Part shown: positions 1-6,969 of the stretch, in pieces
Layout: every line of letters begins with the position of its first letter
How positions within the stretch are numbered: the stretch's first letter is position 1
Source of the DNA: an uncultured Alphaproteobacteria bacterium
Lineage (GTDB): Bacteria; Pseudomonadota; Alphaproteobacteria; HIMB59; GCA-002718135
Reading direction: 5' to 3'
Length of the DNA stretch: 17,885 bases
NCBI GenBank assembly: GCA_902519435.1
Contig: CABYKC010000012.1
Location: 1-17,885, forward strand
The notes under the pieces: model-generated
Databases searched by the model: none
What the model was told of the DNA's origin: nothing
Seen by the model: only the letters and a program-made list of their open reading frames with translations
Program-made: the position numbers and the translations under genes

Positions 1-695
1 TTTAATTCAAAAAGTGCATATTGATAAATTGCCACCTCAATTGTTGAATACATAGGTCCACCACCTAATGCCATTACTATTGCAAAACTTAAAAAACAAA
101 GAGAGAATACTATTGAGAAAACAGTAAAAAAATTTTGCCTTATGTAAGGTATCTCTAATTTTAGAAGATTACCAAAAAAAGTAATGTTTAGAGAACTAGA
201 TATTTCATAATATTTTAAAGGAATACTATTTAACGATTGAAAAAATAATCGAGTCGCAAATGGTGTATTTAGGAGAATATGGGCAATTAAAATCGCTTTT
301 ATTCCAAAAATTGTTTCTATTGATAAATTTTCGTACAAATTAAAATACGAGTTATAAAAACCATTATTTCCAAAGAGTTTAATAACTGCAAACACAATTA
401 AGATTGTTGGTATCACAAAGCAAAAACCACAAAGAGAAATAATAAATTTAATAATTTTTAAATTCTTATGTCTATTTAATGCTAACGCGAATGGAATAGC
501 TAAAAAACAACTTAATAGCGCTGAAAGAAAAGCTTGATATAATGAGAAATAAATTAGACGATGTGTATAAGAATTTTGAAAAAAATCATAAATTAAGTTT
601 AAATCAAAGTTAATTTTTGAAAAAATACCTATCAAAGGTAATAGGATAATTAATCCAAAAATAAATAATACTGAATAATTATATTTATTATACAA
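1..695 (-). CDS. thiP: Thiamine ABC transporter permease ThiP, 3' part missing (window edge)
   Basis: This is the inner-membrane permease of the ThiBPQ thiamine/TPP importer. The reading frame stays open from a TTG at 693-695 to the window edge, giving about 231 residues of a protein usually over 500 long. It begins MYNKYNYSVLFIFG, and most of the sequence is hydrophobic helices: roughly residues 7-25, 50-70, 83-105 and 130-150, with another near 195-215. Near the end it has FAIVMALGGGP followed by STIEVAIYQ, a signature I associate with ThiP, where short LGGGP and EVAIYQ stretches follow the first permease half. It starts 5 bases after the thiB stop, so it is co-transcribed and shares the TPP riboswitch. 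No ATG is available in this frame before residue 200 and no Shine-Dalgarno is evident, so the TTG start and translational coupling to thiB are inferred. The ATPase gene thiQ would lie beyond the left edge. Confidence 0.86.
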   Translation of the reverse strand, partial: MYNKYNYSVLFIFGLIILLPLIGIFSKINFDLNLIYDFFQNSYTHRLIYFSLYQAFLSALLSCFLAIPFALALNRHKNLKIIKFIISLCGFCFVIPTILIVFAVIKLFGNNGFYNSYFNLYENLSIETIFGIKAILIAHILLNTPFATRLFFQSLNSIPLKYYEISSSLNITFFGNLLKLEIPYIRQNFFTVFSIVFSLCFLSFAIVMALGGGPMYSTIEVAIYQYALFEL

Positions 696-700
696 TTTAT

Positions 701-1684
701 TTACGAGGCATTAAGCCACTCATCAATCCATTTTTCTTTATTCTTATTAATTTCTTTTGGATCCATTTGAATAAAGTTAGGAATATCTAGTTTATCAAAT
801 GCCTCAGGTAAATCTTTTATATTTGTAATAGGATACATAATATTTGTTGATGGTATGACTGATTGAAATTCTTCTGATAACATAAAGTTAAGAAATTTAT
901 TTGCTAAATCTTTATTTTGTGAATTATTTAAAATGCCTGCAAATTCAATTGATATATAATTTCCCTCTTCAAAAGTTGTAGCAAGAATATCATACCTTTC
1001 TTCAAACATTATGTGTGCGGCTGGAGATGTCGTATAACTTAAAACCATGTCAGCTTCTCCTGCCATAAAAAAATTATAATAGGCATCTGTCCAACCTTTG
1101 GTAACGGAAATAATTTTTTTATTTAATTTTTTCCATTCCTCTCCAGCTTTATCTCCATATAATGCTTTCATCCAAGTTAATAATCCTAATCCTGGGGTAG
1201 AGGTTCTCGGGTCTTGAATTACAATTCTAGCATTAGTAGAATTAATTAACTCGTTCATTGATTTTGGAGGTGTTGCTAAATTTGCTTCATTATACACAAA
1301 GGAAAAGTATCCATAATTATATGGAACAAATTTATTACTTTCCCAATTTAGCGGTAAATTAATTAAGCTGTTTATGTCATTGATATTATGAGATGTAAAA
1401 AGCCCAGACTGTTCAGCTAAATCAAATAAATTCATATCAAGACCTAAAACTATATCTGCCTTAGAAGTATCACCTTCTAAAATAACTTTATTCAATAATG
1501 TTGCAGCACTGTCTACAGCAACAAATTCTACATCTGCATTATGTTTTTCTTCAAATATTTTTTCAATTATGGGCCCAGGACCCCACTCTGAAACAAAAGA
1601 GTCGTAGGTATAAATTGTTAGTTTCTCAGCATAGATTGAGAAAGAGATAAATAAGGTAGTAAAAAAAATTAGTATAGTTTTCAT
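701..1684 (-). CDS. thiB: Thiamine-binding periplasmic protein ThiB (TbpA)
   Basis: This is the periplasmic substrate-binding protein that captures thiamine and its phosphates and hands them to ThiP/ThiQ. It has 327 residues, the usual family size. Residues 1-19 form a signal peptide (Lys at 2, hydrophobic core, cleavage likely after SIYA). The mature start LTIYTYDSF followed by EWGPGP is the hallmark of TbpA. It is followed by a conserved SKADIVLGLDMNL stretch and a YGYFSFVYN stretch as in Enterobacteria ThiB. The start is ATG at 1682-1684, preceded by a strong GGAGG (1689-1693) that sits inside the TPP riboswitch, so the start is well supported and translation should fall when TPP is abundant. 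It is the first gene of the operon, with thiP 5 bases downstream. The gene is intact and its A+T-rich composition matches its neighbours. Confidence 0.95.
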   Translation of the reverse strand: MKTILIFFTTLFISFSIYAEKLTIYTYDSFVSEWGPGPIIEKIFEEKHNADVEFVAVDSAATLLNKVILEGDTSKADIVLGLDMNLFDLAEQSGLFTSHNINDINSLINLPLNWESNKFVPYNYGYFSFVYNEANLATPPKSMNELINSTNARIVIQDPRTSTPGLGLLTWMKALYGDKAGEEWKKLNKKIISVTKGWTDAYYNFFMAGEADMVLSYTTSPAAHIMFEERYDILATTFEEGNYISIEFAGILNNSQNKDLANKFLNFMLSEEFQSVIPSTNIMYPITNIKDLPEAFDKLDIPNFIQMDPKEINKNKEKWIDEWLNAS

Positions 1685-1685
1685 A

Positions 1686-1752
1686 TTTCCTCCGCTGGCA
1701 TTATCCAGATCAGGTTAAAAGGGTATAAATCTCAGCATTTAAGCACCCCTTA
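1686..1752 (-). promoter_or_regulatory. TPP riboswitch (THI element), translational type
   Basis: On the minus strand the conserved THI-box parts occur in order: GGGGTGC (1743-1749), CTGAGA (1730-1735), ACCC (1721-1724), ACCTGATCTGGAT (1703-1715) and AATGCCAGCG (1693-1702). These are the pyrimidine-binding and pyrophosphate-binding arms of the aptamer. The variable P3 arm is very short. The 3' strand runs straight into GGAGG, the ribosome binding site of thiB, and the start codon follows 4 bases later. No separate expression platform or U-tract is present, so ligand binding most likely hides the ribosome binding site directly. The closing P1 helix looks weak, about four A-U pairs (AUUU with AAAU). 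Confidence 0.96.
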
Positions 1753-1756
1753 AATT

Positions 1757-1785
1757 ACTATAATAAATATTATTTTAGAAAACAA
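1757..1785 (-). promoter_or_regulatory. Sigma-70-like promoter of the thiBP operon
   Basis: On the minus strand TTGTTT (1780-1785) and TATAGT (1757-1762) are separated by 17 bases. The predicted start of transcription, near 1750, is at the very 5' edge of the riboswitch aptamer, which is the expected arrangement. No transcription-start data are available, so this is inferred from sequence and position. Confidence 0.55.
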
Positions 1786-1795
1786 ACATAAAAGA

Positions 1796-1823
1796 TTGTT
1801 TTTAGTGTATTTATGAATATAAC
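1796..1823 (+). promoter_or_regulatory. Sigma-70-like promoter of tRNA-Pro
   Basis: TTGTTT (1796-1801) and TATAAC (1818-1823) are spaced by 16 bases, with the -10 box ending 10 bases before the tRNA. It is divergent from the thiBP promoter, and the two -35 boxes are only about 10 bases apart. The position makes it convincing, but boxes of this kind arise easily in such A+T-rich DNA. Confidence 0.45.
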
Positions 1824-1833
1824 AAATTTTTTT

Positions 1834-1910
1834 CGGGGAGTAGCGCAGCCTGGTAGCGCACCTGGTTTGGGACCAGGGGGTCGAAGGTTCGAATCCTTTC
1901 TCCCCGACCA
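1834..1910 (+). tRNA. tRNA-Pro (anticodon TGG)
   Basis: A complete 77-base cloverleaf. The acceptor stem CGGGGAG pairs with CTCCCCG. The anticodon stem CCTGG/CCAGG (1861-1865 / 1873-1877) encloses the loop TTTGGGA with anticodon TGG at 1868-1870. The T-arm carries GGTTCGAATCC. The terminal CCA (1908-1910) is encoded. The UGG anticodon can read all proline codons, so this may be the main proline tRNA of a small genome. Confidence 0.98.
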
Positions 1911-1936
1911 GATTTAATAATATAAACATTCCTATA

Positions 1937-2851
1937 ATGTTTTCTACAGCAAGAGAAAAATCCCAAAGAGTAAGGTTATTTAAATTACTAAAAATAAATA
2001 AAAATGAGTGTAAATTTTTTCAAACAAAATTAGTTTCTAAGAGAAGATTCAAAAATAATTTATTAGAAAATTGGGAATTTAAGACTCGAAATAATGAAAA
2101 AATACCAGCTTATTTTATCAAACCAAAAGAGAAAAAAAAATATCCTACTATTATTTACTGTCACGCTCATGGTGGAAATTATTCACTCGGAAGAGATGAG
2201 TTAATAAAAGGGAGAAAATCACTTATTAGTGAGTATGCAAGTTTATTATGTTCAATAGGATATGCAGTTTTGTGTTTAGAAATGCCATGTTTTGGTGAGA
2301 GACAAACTCCAAATGAATCAAGTTTAACCAAATCACTAAATTGGTATGGGAAAACTTTATATGGAAAAATGATTTCAGAACTAATTTCTGGAATCGATTT
2401 TTTAACTAAGAGAAACGATGTTAAAAAAAGTAATATTATTTCTCTTGGTTTTTCTATGGGAGCAACACATTCATATTGGTTGGCAGCTCTTGATAAAAGA
2501 ATTTCTAAATGCATACATATTTGTTCATTTGCTGATCTTGCTTCATTAGTGAGAAATGGCAATCATAATTTACATAGTTACTATATGACTGTTCCAAATT
2601 TATTATCAGAATTTAGTACAGCTAAAATAGCAGGATTAATAGCACCAAGGCCTCAACTTGTCTGCGTAGGATTAAAAGATAAATTAACTGATAAAAAAAG
2701 CTTTACAATATCTAAGAGAGAATTAATTAATATCTATGAATCATTAGGATCTAAAAAAAATCTCAAATTCATTATTGAAAATAATTCAGGTCATAAAGAA
2801 ACACCTAAAATGAGAGAAGCTATTTTGAGTTTCTTGAATGATAAAAACTAG
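1937..2851 (+). CDS. Alpha/beta hydrolase (dienelactone hydrolase / acetyl-esterase-like)
   Basis: A 304-residue serine hydrolase of the alpha/beta fold, probably cytoplasmic because no signal peptide is seen. The oxyanion segment TIIYCHAHGG is at 71-80. The nucleophile elbow GFSMG is at 171-175, making Ser173 the likely nucleophile. The strand APRPQLVCVGLKD is at 236-248 with the acid at Asp248 or Asp252, and NNSGH places the catalytic His at 286. The APRP-containing strand before the acid is typical of dienelactone-hydrolase and acetyl-xylan-esterase-like members. The substrate cannot be told. The gene starts 26 bases after tRNA-Pro and may be read from the same promoter. The ATG at 1937 has no Shine-Dalgarno, and TATAAT (1933-1938) overlaps the start codon. 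No other in-frame ATG occurs before residue 145, so the true start could differ slightly. Confidence 0.85.
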   Translation: MFSTAREKSQRVRLFKLLKINKNECKFFQTKLVSKRRFKNNLLENWEFKTRNNEKIPAYFIKPKEKKKYPTIIYCHAHGGNYSLGRDELIKGRKSLISEYASLLCSIGYAVLCLEMPCFGERQTPNESSLTKSLNWYGKTLYGKMISELISGIDFLTKRNDVKKSNIISLGFSMGATHSYWLAALDKRISKCIHICSFADLASLVRNGNHNLHSYYMTVPNLLSEFSTAKIAGLIAPRPQLVCVGLKDKLTDKKSFTISKRELINIYESLGSKKNLKFIIENNSGHKETPKMREAILSFLNDKN

Positions 2852-2871
2852 TATTTTATTGAAATAAATAC
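2851..2871 (+). terminator. Weak A+T-rich hairpin after the hydrolase gene
   Basis: GTATTTTATT and AATAAATAC can pair with one bulged T around a GAA loop, beginning at the last base of the stop codon, with a T-rich stretch after it. It has only one G-C pair, so termination would be inefficient at best and it may be a chance fold. Confidence 0.2.
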
Positions 2872-2978
2872 ATTTTATAGAAAACAATATCTTGATGTAA
2901 GTTAAATTTATCTTTTTATCATACATTACTTAATTTTTTTTTCTTTAAAATTATCATAATTGGTTTAGTAAAAATTAA

Positions 2979-3671
2979 ATGGATTTAAAACTAATATATG
3001 GCAATATGAGAGCTCTATGTGAAGCTCCCCAGATGATGCTACATTACGCAGATATTCCGTATGAATACAAAATGGTATGGGATCATTATGGAAGTAGCTG
3101 GGCAGAAGTTAAAAAGGATATTATTTTTAATAGATTACCTATTTTAATAATAAATGAAGATAAATATCTTTGGCAAAGCAATACAATTATTCGATATCTC
3201 TCTAATTTAACAAAAACAAAACCTTCCGATGAATTTCAATTAGCGTACTGTGATGCTGTTTTTGAATCAACTCATGAAATGTTTTCTCCTTTGAATCCAA
3301 CTATAAATATGACTTTTGGTGAAAAATATAATTCAAATAAAAAGAAACTTTTAGAAGATATTTTGCCAAATTCTTTAAATAATTTTGAAAAACTTTTACA
3401 AAATAGTTCAGGTAATTTTTTTATAGGCAATGATCCGTTTTACTATGATTTTAATGCTTATCATCATTTTTCAATGTGCTTAATATTAGATAAAAATATT
3501 TTCTCAAATTTTCCAAATTTAAAAAAATTTATCAATAATTTTGAAAAACTTAATAATATTAAAAATTATTTAGATGGTAGACCAGAGTTGATAGAATTAG
3601 GAAAGACACCTCATTTTCTTATTGACGGTAAAAAAATTCCTACTGGTTTAAACCCAAATAAAAAGTATTAA
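2979..3671 (+). CDS. Glutathione S-transferase family protein
   Basis: A 230-residue cytosolic GST. The N-terminal thioredoxin-like domain (about 1-78) starts LKLIYGNMRALCEAP, with Tyr7 in the usual catalytic position. It contains the cis-proline segment NRLPIL (Pro54) and the glutathione-binding QSNTIIRYL (Gln66-Ser67). The all-helical C-terminal domain (about 85-205) contains the NFFIGNDPFYYDF stretch that resembles the conserved folding motif. The architecture is closest to sigma/alpha/mu-like Tyr-type GSTs, and the likely role is conjugation or isomerisation of an electrophile using glutathione. The following alcohol dehydrogenase gene begins 15 bases downstream, so the two are probably co-transcribed and may act on the same reactive compound. 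This pairing is inference, and the exact substrate is unknown. Confidence 0.85.
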   Translation: MDLKLIYGNMRALCEAPQMMLHYADIPYEYKMVWDHYGSSWAEVKKDIIFNRLPILIINEDKYLWQSNTIIRYLSNLTKTKPSDEFQLAYCDAVFESTHEMFSPLNPTINMTFGEKYNSNKKKLLEDILPNSLNNFEKLLQNSSGNFFIGNDPFYYDFNAYHHFSMCLILDKNIFSNFPNLKKFINNFEKLNNIKNYLDGRPELIELGKTPHFLIDGKKIPTGLNPNKKY

Positions 3672-3686
3672 TTATTTTGATTTTTA

Positions 3687-4844
3687 ATGTTTAATTTTTA
3701 CTCTACTGCAGGATTAATTTTTGGTAATGAAACTTCTCTTAATTCTTGTAGTCAGATCATTAATACATTGGGTAAAAATATATTTGTAGTATCTGATAGA
3801 GGCCTGACTGAATTAGGCTTAATTGAGCCAACAATTAAAAAACTTAAAAAAAATTGTAATATTAAAATATTTAATGATGTTGAGTCTGATCCATCAAAAA
3901 AAACATTATTAAATGCATTTAGTGAGGCAAGAGAATTTGAATCTACTGGAGTTTTAGGTTTTGGAGGTGGTTCATCTATGGATGTTGCAAAGCTTGTATC
4001 TTTACTTCTTGGATCAAATCAGCAAATCGAAACAATATGGGGTGTTAATAATGCAAAAGGCCCAAGGCTACCACTTGTACTTATTCCTACAACAGCAGGA
4101 ACTGGATCAGAAGTTACACCAATTTCAATAATTACGATGGATGATAAAGAAAAAAAAGGAGTTTCTTCTAAATTTATATTACCTGATCTTGCAATTTTAG
4201 ATCCATTGTTAACAACTAATTTACCCGCTAATATAACTGCATCAACAGGAATAGATGCAATGGTTCATGCAATTGAAGCTTTTACATCTATAAATTCAAA
4301 CAATAATCCTATTTCAAAAATGTTATCTATAGAAGCACTCAAGCTTCTTGGTTCATCAATTAAAACTGCTGTATTTGATGGACATAATATAAATACAAGA
4401 TCAAATATGCTGCTTGGATCAATGCTAGCAGGTAAAGCTTTTGCAAATTCTCCAGTAGCAGCAGTTCATGCATTAGCATATCCTATCGGAGGTTTATTTA
4501 ATATTTCTCATGGGTTATCAAATTCTTTAGTTCTTACAAGTGTTATGAAATTCAACTCCAAAAATGAAGAAACAAAAAAAAATTATGCTCATCTTGCACC
4601 ATACGTATTTAAAAATTTAGATAATAGTAAAAATAATGAGTTTTTGTGTAACAATTTTATAGATGGTTTAGAAAGATTGTGTAAGGAACTTAATTTACCT
4701 CATAGGCTTAGAGATTTAGAAATTCCTGAGGAAGCTTGTAAGTTGATGGCTAGTGAAGCAATGAAACAAACCAGATTATTAGTTAATAATCCTCGGAAAA
4801 TTGAAGAATCTGATGCCTATAATATATACAAATCTGTTTGGTAG
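3687..4844 (+). CDS. Iron-containing (group III) alcohol dehydrogenase
   Basis: A 385-residue NAD(P)-dependent alcohol/aldehyde oxidoreductase of the Fe-ADH superfamily, the full expected length. The dinucleotide-binding half carries GFGGGSSMDVAK (91-102) and PTTAGTGSEVTP (134-145). The metal site is complete: Asp190 and His194 in STGIDAMVHAIEAF, His261 in AVHALAYPIGG, and His275 in FNISHGLSN. This is a cytoplasmic enzyme that interconverts an alcohol and an aldehyde or ketone; FucO, lactaldehyde reductase and hydroxyacid-oxoacid transhydrogenase belong to the same superfamily and cannot be separated by eye. It lies 15 bases after the GST gene and 50 bases before the SulP permease. No metal ligand is missing. 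Confidence 0.93.
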   Translation: MFNFYSTAGLIFGNETSLNSCSQIINTLGKNIFVVSDRGLTELGLIEPTIKKLKKNCNIKIFNDVESDPSKKTLLNAFSEAREFESTGVLGFGGGSSMDVAKLVSLLLGSNQQIETIWGVNNAKGPRLPLVLIPTTAGTGSEVTPISIITMDDKEKKGVSSKFILPDLAILDPLLTTNLPANITASTGIDAMVHAIEAFTSINSNNNPISKMLSIEALKLLGSSIKTAVFDGHNINTRSNMLLGSMLAGKAFANSPVAAVHALAYPIGGLFNISHGLSNSLVLTSVMKFNSKNEETKKNYAHLAPYVFKNLDNSKNNEFLCNNFIDGLERLCKELNLPHRLRDLEIPEEACKLMASEAMKQTRLLVNNPRKIEESDAYNIYKSVW

Positions 4845-4894
4845 ATTTTGTTTACTTATAAATTAATTTACCTATTTAATTAACATAGATCTTA

Positions 4895-6505
4895 ATGATA
4901 AAATCAACAGTTAATCAATTTGCAAATTCTCTTGGATTAAATAAGGACGAATATATTCCAAAGGGAAAAGCTTCCTTTTCACTTTTTAAAATTGAAATTC
5001 TATCTGGATTAACTGTTGCAATAGCACTTGTTCCAGAAGCAATTGCTTTCGCATTTGTAGCAGGTGTAACTCCACTTTCAGGATTATATGCTGCTTTTAT
5101 TGTAGGATTAGTAACTGCAATTTTTGGTGGAAGACCTGGAATGATTTCTGGAGCAACAGGAGCATTGGCTGTGGTTATGGTGTCATTAGTATCGGAACAT
5201 GGAGTCCAATACTTATTTGCCACTGTAATCCTTATGGGAATTTTACAATTTCTCGCAGGTATTTTTAAATTAGGAAAATTTATGCGCATGGTTCCTCAAC
5301 CTGTAATGCTAGGTTTTGTAAACGGTTTAGCTATAGTAATTGGTTTATCCCAATTACATCAATTTCAAATATATAACTTTGATGGCACATTTACATGGAT
5401 GTCAGGAGAAGTGCTTACATATTCTTTAGTATTAGTTTTCTTAACCATGTTAATCATATGGTACTTACCAAGGGTTACTAAATTCATTCCATCTACATTA
5501 GCTGCAATTCTTCTAGTTACTTTTCTAGTTTTACTTTTAGATTTACCCGTTCCAAGAGTAGGGGATTTAGCAAGTGTAGCAGGAGGGCTTCCAAATTTTT
5601 CTATTCCAACAGTTCCACTTAATTTAGATACTTTTTTCATTATTTTTCCTTATGCAATTATTTTGGCAGCTATTGGATTAATTGAAAGTCTTCTAACTCT
5701 TAATCTAGTAGGAGAAATAACAAACAAAAAGGGTGGGACAAGACAAGAATGTTTAGCGCAAGGTGTTGCTAACGGTATCACTGGCTTTTTTGGTGGTATG
5801 GGTGGTTGTGCTATGATTGGACAATCGATGATAAATGTAAAATCAGGAGGCAGAACAAGAATTGCTGGCATATCAGCAGCAATTTTTTTACTAATTTTCA
5901 TTCTTTATACTTCAAATTTAATTGAACTTATTCCTATTGCATCATTAGTAGGGGTTATGTTTATGGTCGTAATTGGAACATTTGCTTGGAATTCACTAAA
6001 ATTATTATTTGTTGTTCCTCGTTCGGATGCATTGGTAATTGTTTTAGTTACTTTAATAACTGTATTAGAAGATTTAGCTGTTGCTGTAGTTGCTGGAGTT
6101 ATTATTAATGCATTAGTATTTGCTTGGAAATCTGCTTCAAGAATTAGAGCAATTGAGAGACAATCAAGAACAGAAAAGGGTGCTAAGGTATATGAAATTG
6201 AAGGACCTCTTTTTTTTAGTTCCACTAATAGTTTTTTAGAAATTTTTAAGCCTTCCGAAGATCCTAATTTAGTAATAATAGATTTTGCAAATTCAAAAGT
6301 TATTGATCAATCTGCTTTAAAAGCAATTGAGGATATTGCAGAAAGATATTCCAAATTAGGCAAACAAGTAAAGTTAAGACATCTTACGAAGGACTGCCAC
6401 AGCCTTTTAAGAAAAACAGGTCAATTGATAGTTGATAGTGATGATGATCCTGATTATGGAATAGCTGTTGACTACGGCGTTAAATTAGGAATTTTTGGTA
6501 AATAA
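4895..6505 (+). CDS. SulP (SLC26-type) anion permease with STAS domain
   Basis: A 536-residue inner-membrane anion transporter. Residues 30-410 hold the membrane domain, with the family signature LSGLTVAIALVPEAIAFAF (36-54), GLYAAFIVGLVTAIFGGRPG (63-82) and SGATGA (85-90). Hydrophobic helices continue to about 410. Residues 432-515 form the cytoplasmic STAS domain, including IIDFANSKVIDQSALKAIE with the conserved Ser473. Members carry sulfate, bicarbonate, dicarboxylates or other anions, sometimes coupled to sodium; this short form resembles the many marine bacterial SulP proteins and the substrate cannot be fixed from sequence. A 50-base gap separates it from the alcohol dehydrogenase, and there is no obvious Shine-Dalgarno. 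It converges with ytoQ: its stop codon (6503-6505) directly abuts the ytoQ stop on the other strand. Confidence 0.94.
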   Translation: MIKSTVNQFANSLGLNKDEYIPKGKASFSLFKIEILSGLTVAIALVPEAIAFAFVAGVTPLSGLYAAFIVGLVTAIFGGRPGMISGATGALAVVMVSLVSEHGVQYLFATVILMGILQFLAGIFKLGKFMRMVPQPVMLGFVNGLAIVIGLSQLHQFQIYNFDGTFTWMSGEVLTYSLVLVFLTMLIIWYLPRVTKFIPSTLAAILLVTFLVLLLDLPVPRVGDLASVAGGLPNFSIPTVPLNLDTFFIIFPYAIILAAIGLIESLLTLNLVGEITNKKGGTRQECLAQGVANGITGFFGGMGGCAMIGQSMINVKSGGRTRIAGISAAIFLLIFILYTSNLIELIPIASLVGVMFMVVIGTFAWNSLKLLFVVPRSDALVIVLVTLITVLEDLAVAVVAGVIINALVFAWKSASRIRAIERQSRTEKGAKVYEIEGPLFFSSTNSFLEIFKPSEDPNLVIIDFANSKVIDQSALKAIEDIAERYSKLGKQVKLRHLTKDCHSLLRKTGQLIVDSDDDPDYGIAVDYGVKLGIFGK

Positions 6506-6961
6506 CTAAAACTCTAATGATCCTTCAACAGAATACTGTAAAATATTTACAATCTCATCAACGTTTTTTGTAACAGCAAGTGCAGCTGCATCTACTTCTT
6601 TTAAAGCATGTTGATGTTCATCACTATGCATGATTATAAGAGATTTATTCAAGGCTGACGCATATCCTGCATCAAAAGCAGCATTCCATTGTTTATATTT
6701 CTCACCAAAACGCACTATAACTATATCTGCTTTTTCAATCGAATTTCTAGTTCGTATAGCATTTATTTTGGCTCCTTTGTTATCGTGCCAAAATTTTTTT
6801 TCTTCATCACCAAGTATTTTTACACCAACATCATCTGATAATTCATGATTGGTAGTCGGGCTTGAAAATTCTATTTCTAAATTTTTTGATTTACATTTAT
6901 CTATAATCTCATCTCGCCAATTAGTATGAATTTCACCAGATAAATAAACTTTTAATTTCAT
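6506..6961 (-). CDS. ytoQ: YtoQ family protein
   Basis: A 151-residue cytoplasmic protein that matches the YtoQ family as I know it. It has the N-terminal KVYLSGEIHTNWRDEI, a central ENH-like PTTNHELSDDVG, and KADIVIVRFGEKYKQWNAAF with the characteristic GEKYKQWN signature. The family is conserved in bacteria and has a nucleoside 2-deoxyribosyltransferase-like fold, but its biochemical role is not established to my knowledge. It follows the methyltransferase gene by 8 bases on the same strand, so the two are very probably co-transcribed. Its stop codon touches the stop of the convergent SulP gene, and no terminator hairpin is visible between them. Confidence 0.9.
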   Translation of the reverse strand: MKLKVYLSGEIHTNWRDEIIDKCKSKNLEIEFSSPTTNHELSDDVGVKILGDEEKKFWHDNKGAKINAIRTRNSIEKADIVIVRFGEKYKQWNAAFDAGYASALNKSLIIMHSDEHQHALKEVDAAALAVTKNVDEIVNILQYSVEGSLEF

Positions 6962-6969
6962 TTTTTAAA

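Noticed and set aside
2179..2562. Antisense open frame of 127 codons inside the hydrolase gene
   Set aside because: It is fully covered by the hydrolase, has no recognisable motif, and is expected by chance opposite a real gene.
4845..4894. Terminator or promoter in the gap before the SulP gene
   Set aside because: No stem with G-C pairs and no convincing -35/-10 pair was found in these 50 bases.
4915..6225. Four antisense open frames opposite the SulP permease
   Set aside because: They are frame shadows of a strongly supported gene; their translations are low-complexity and lack motifs or start signals.
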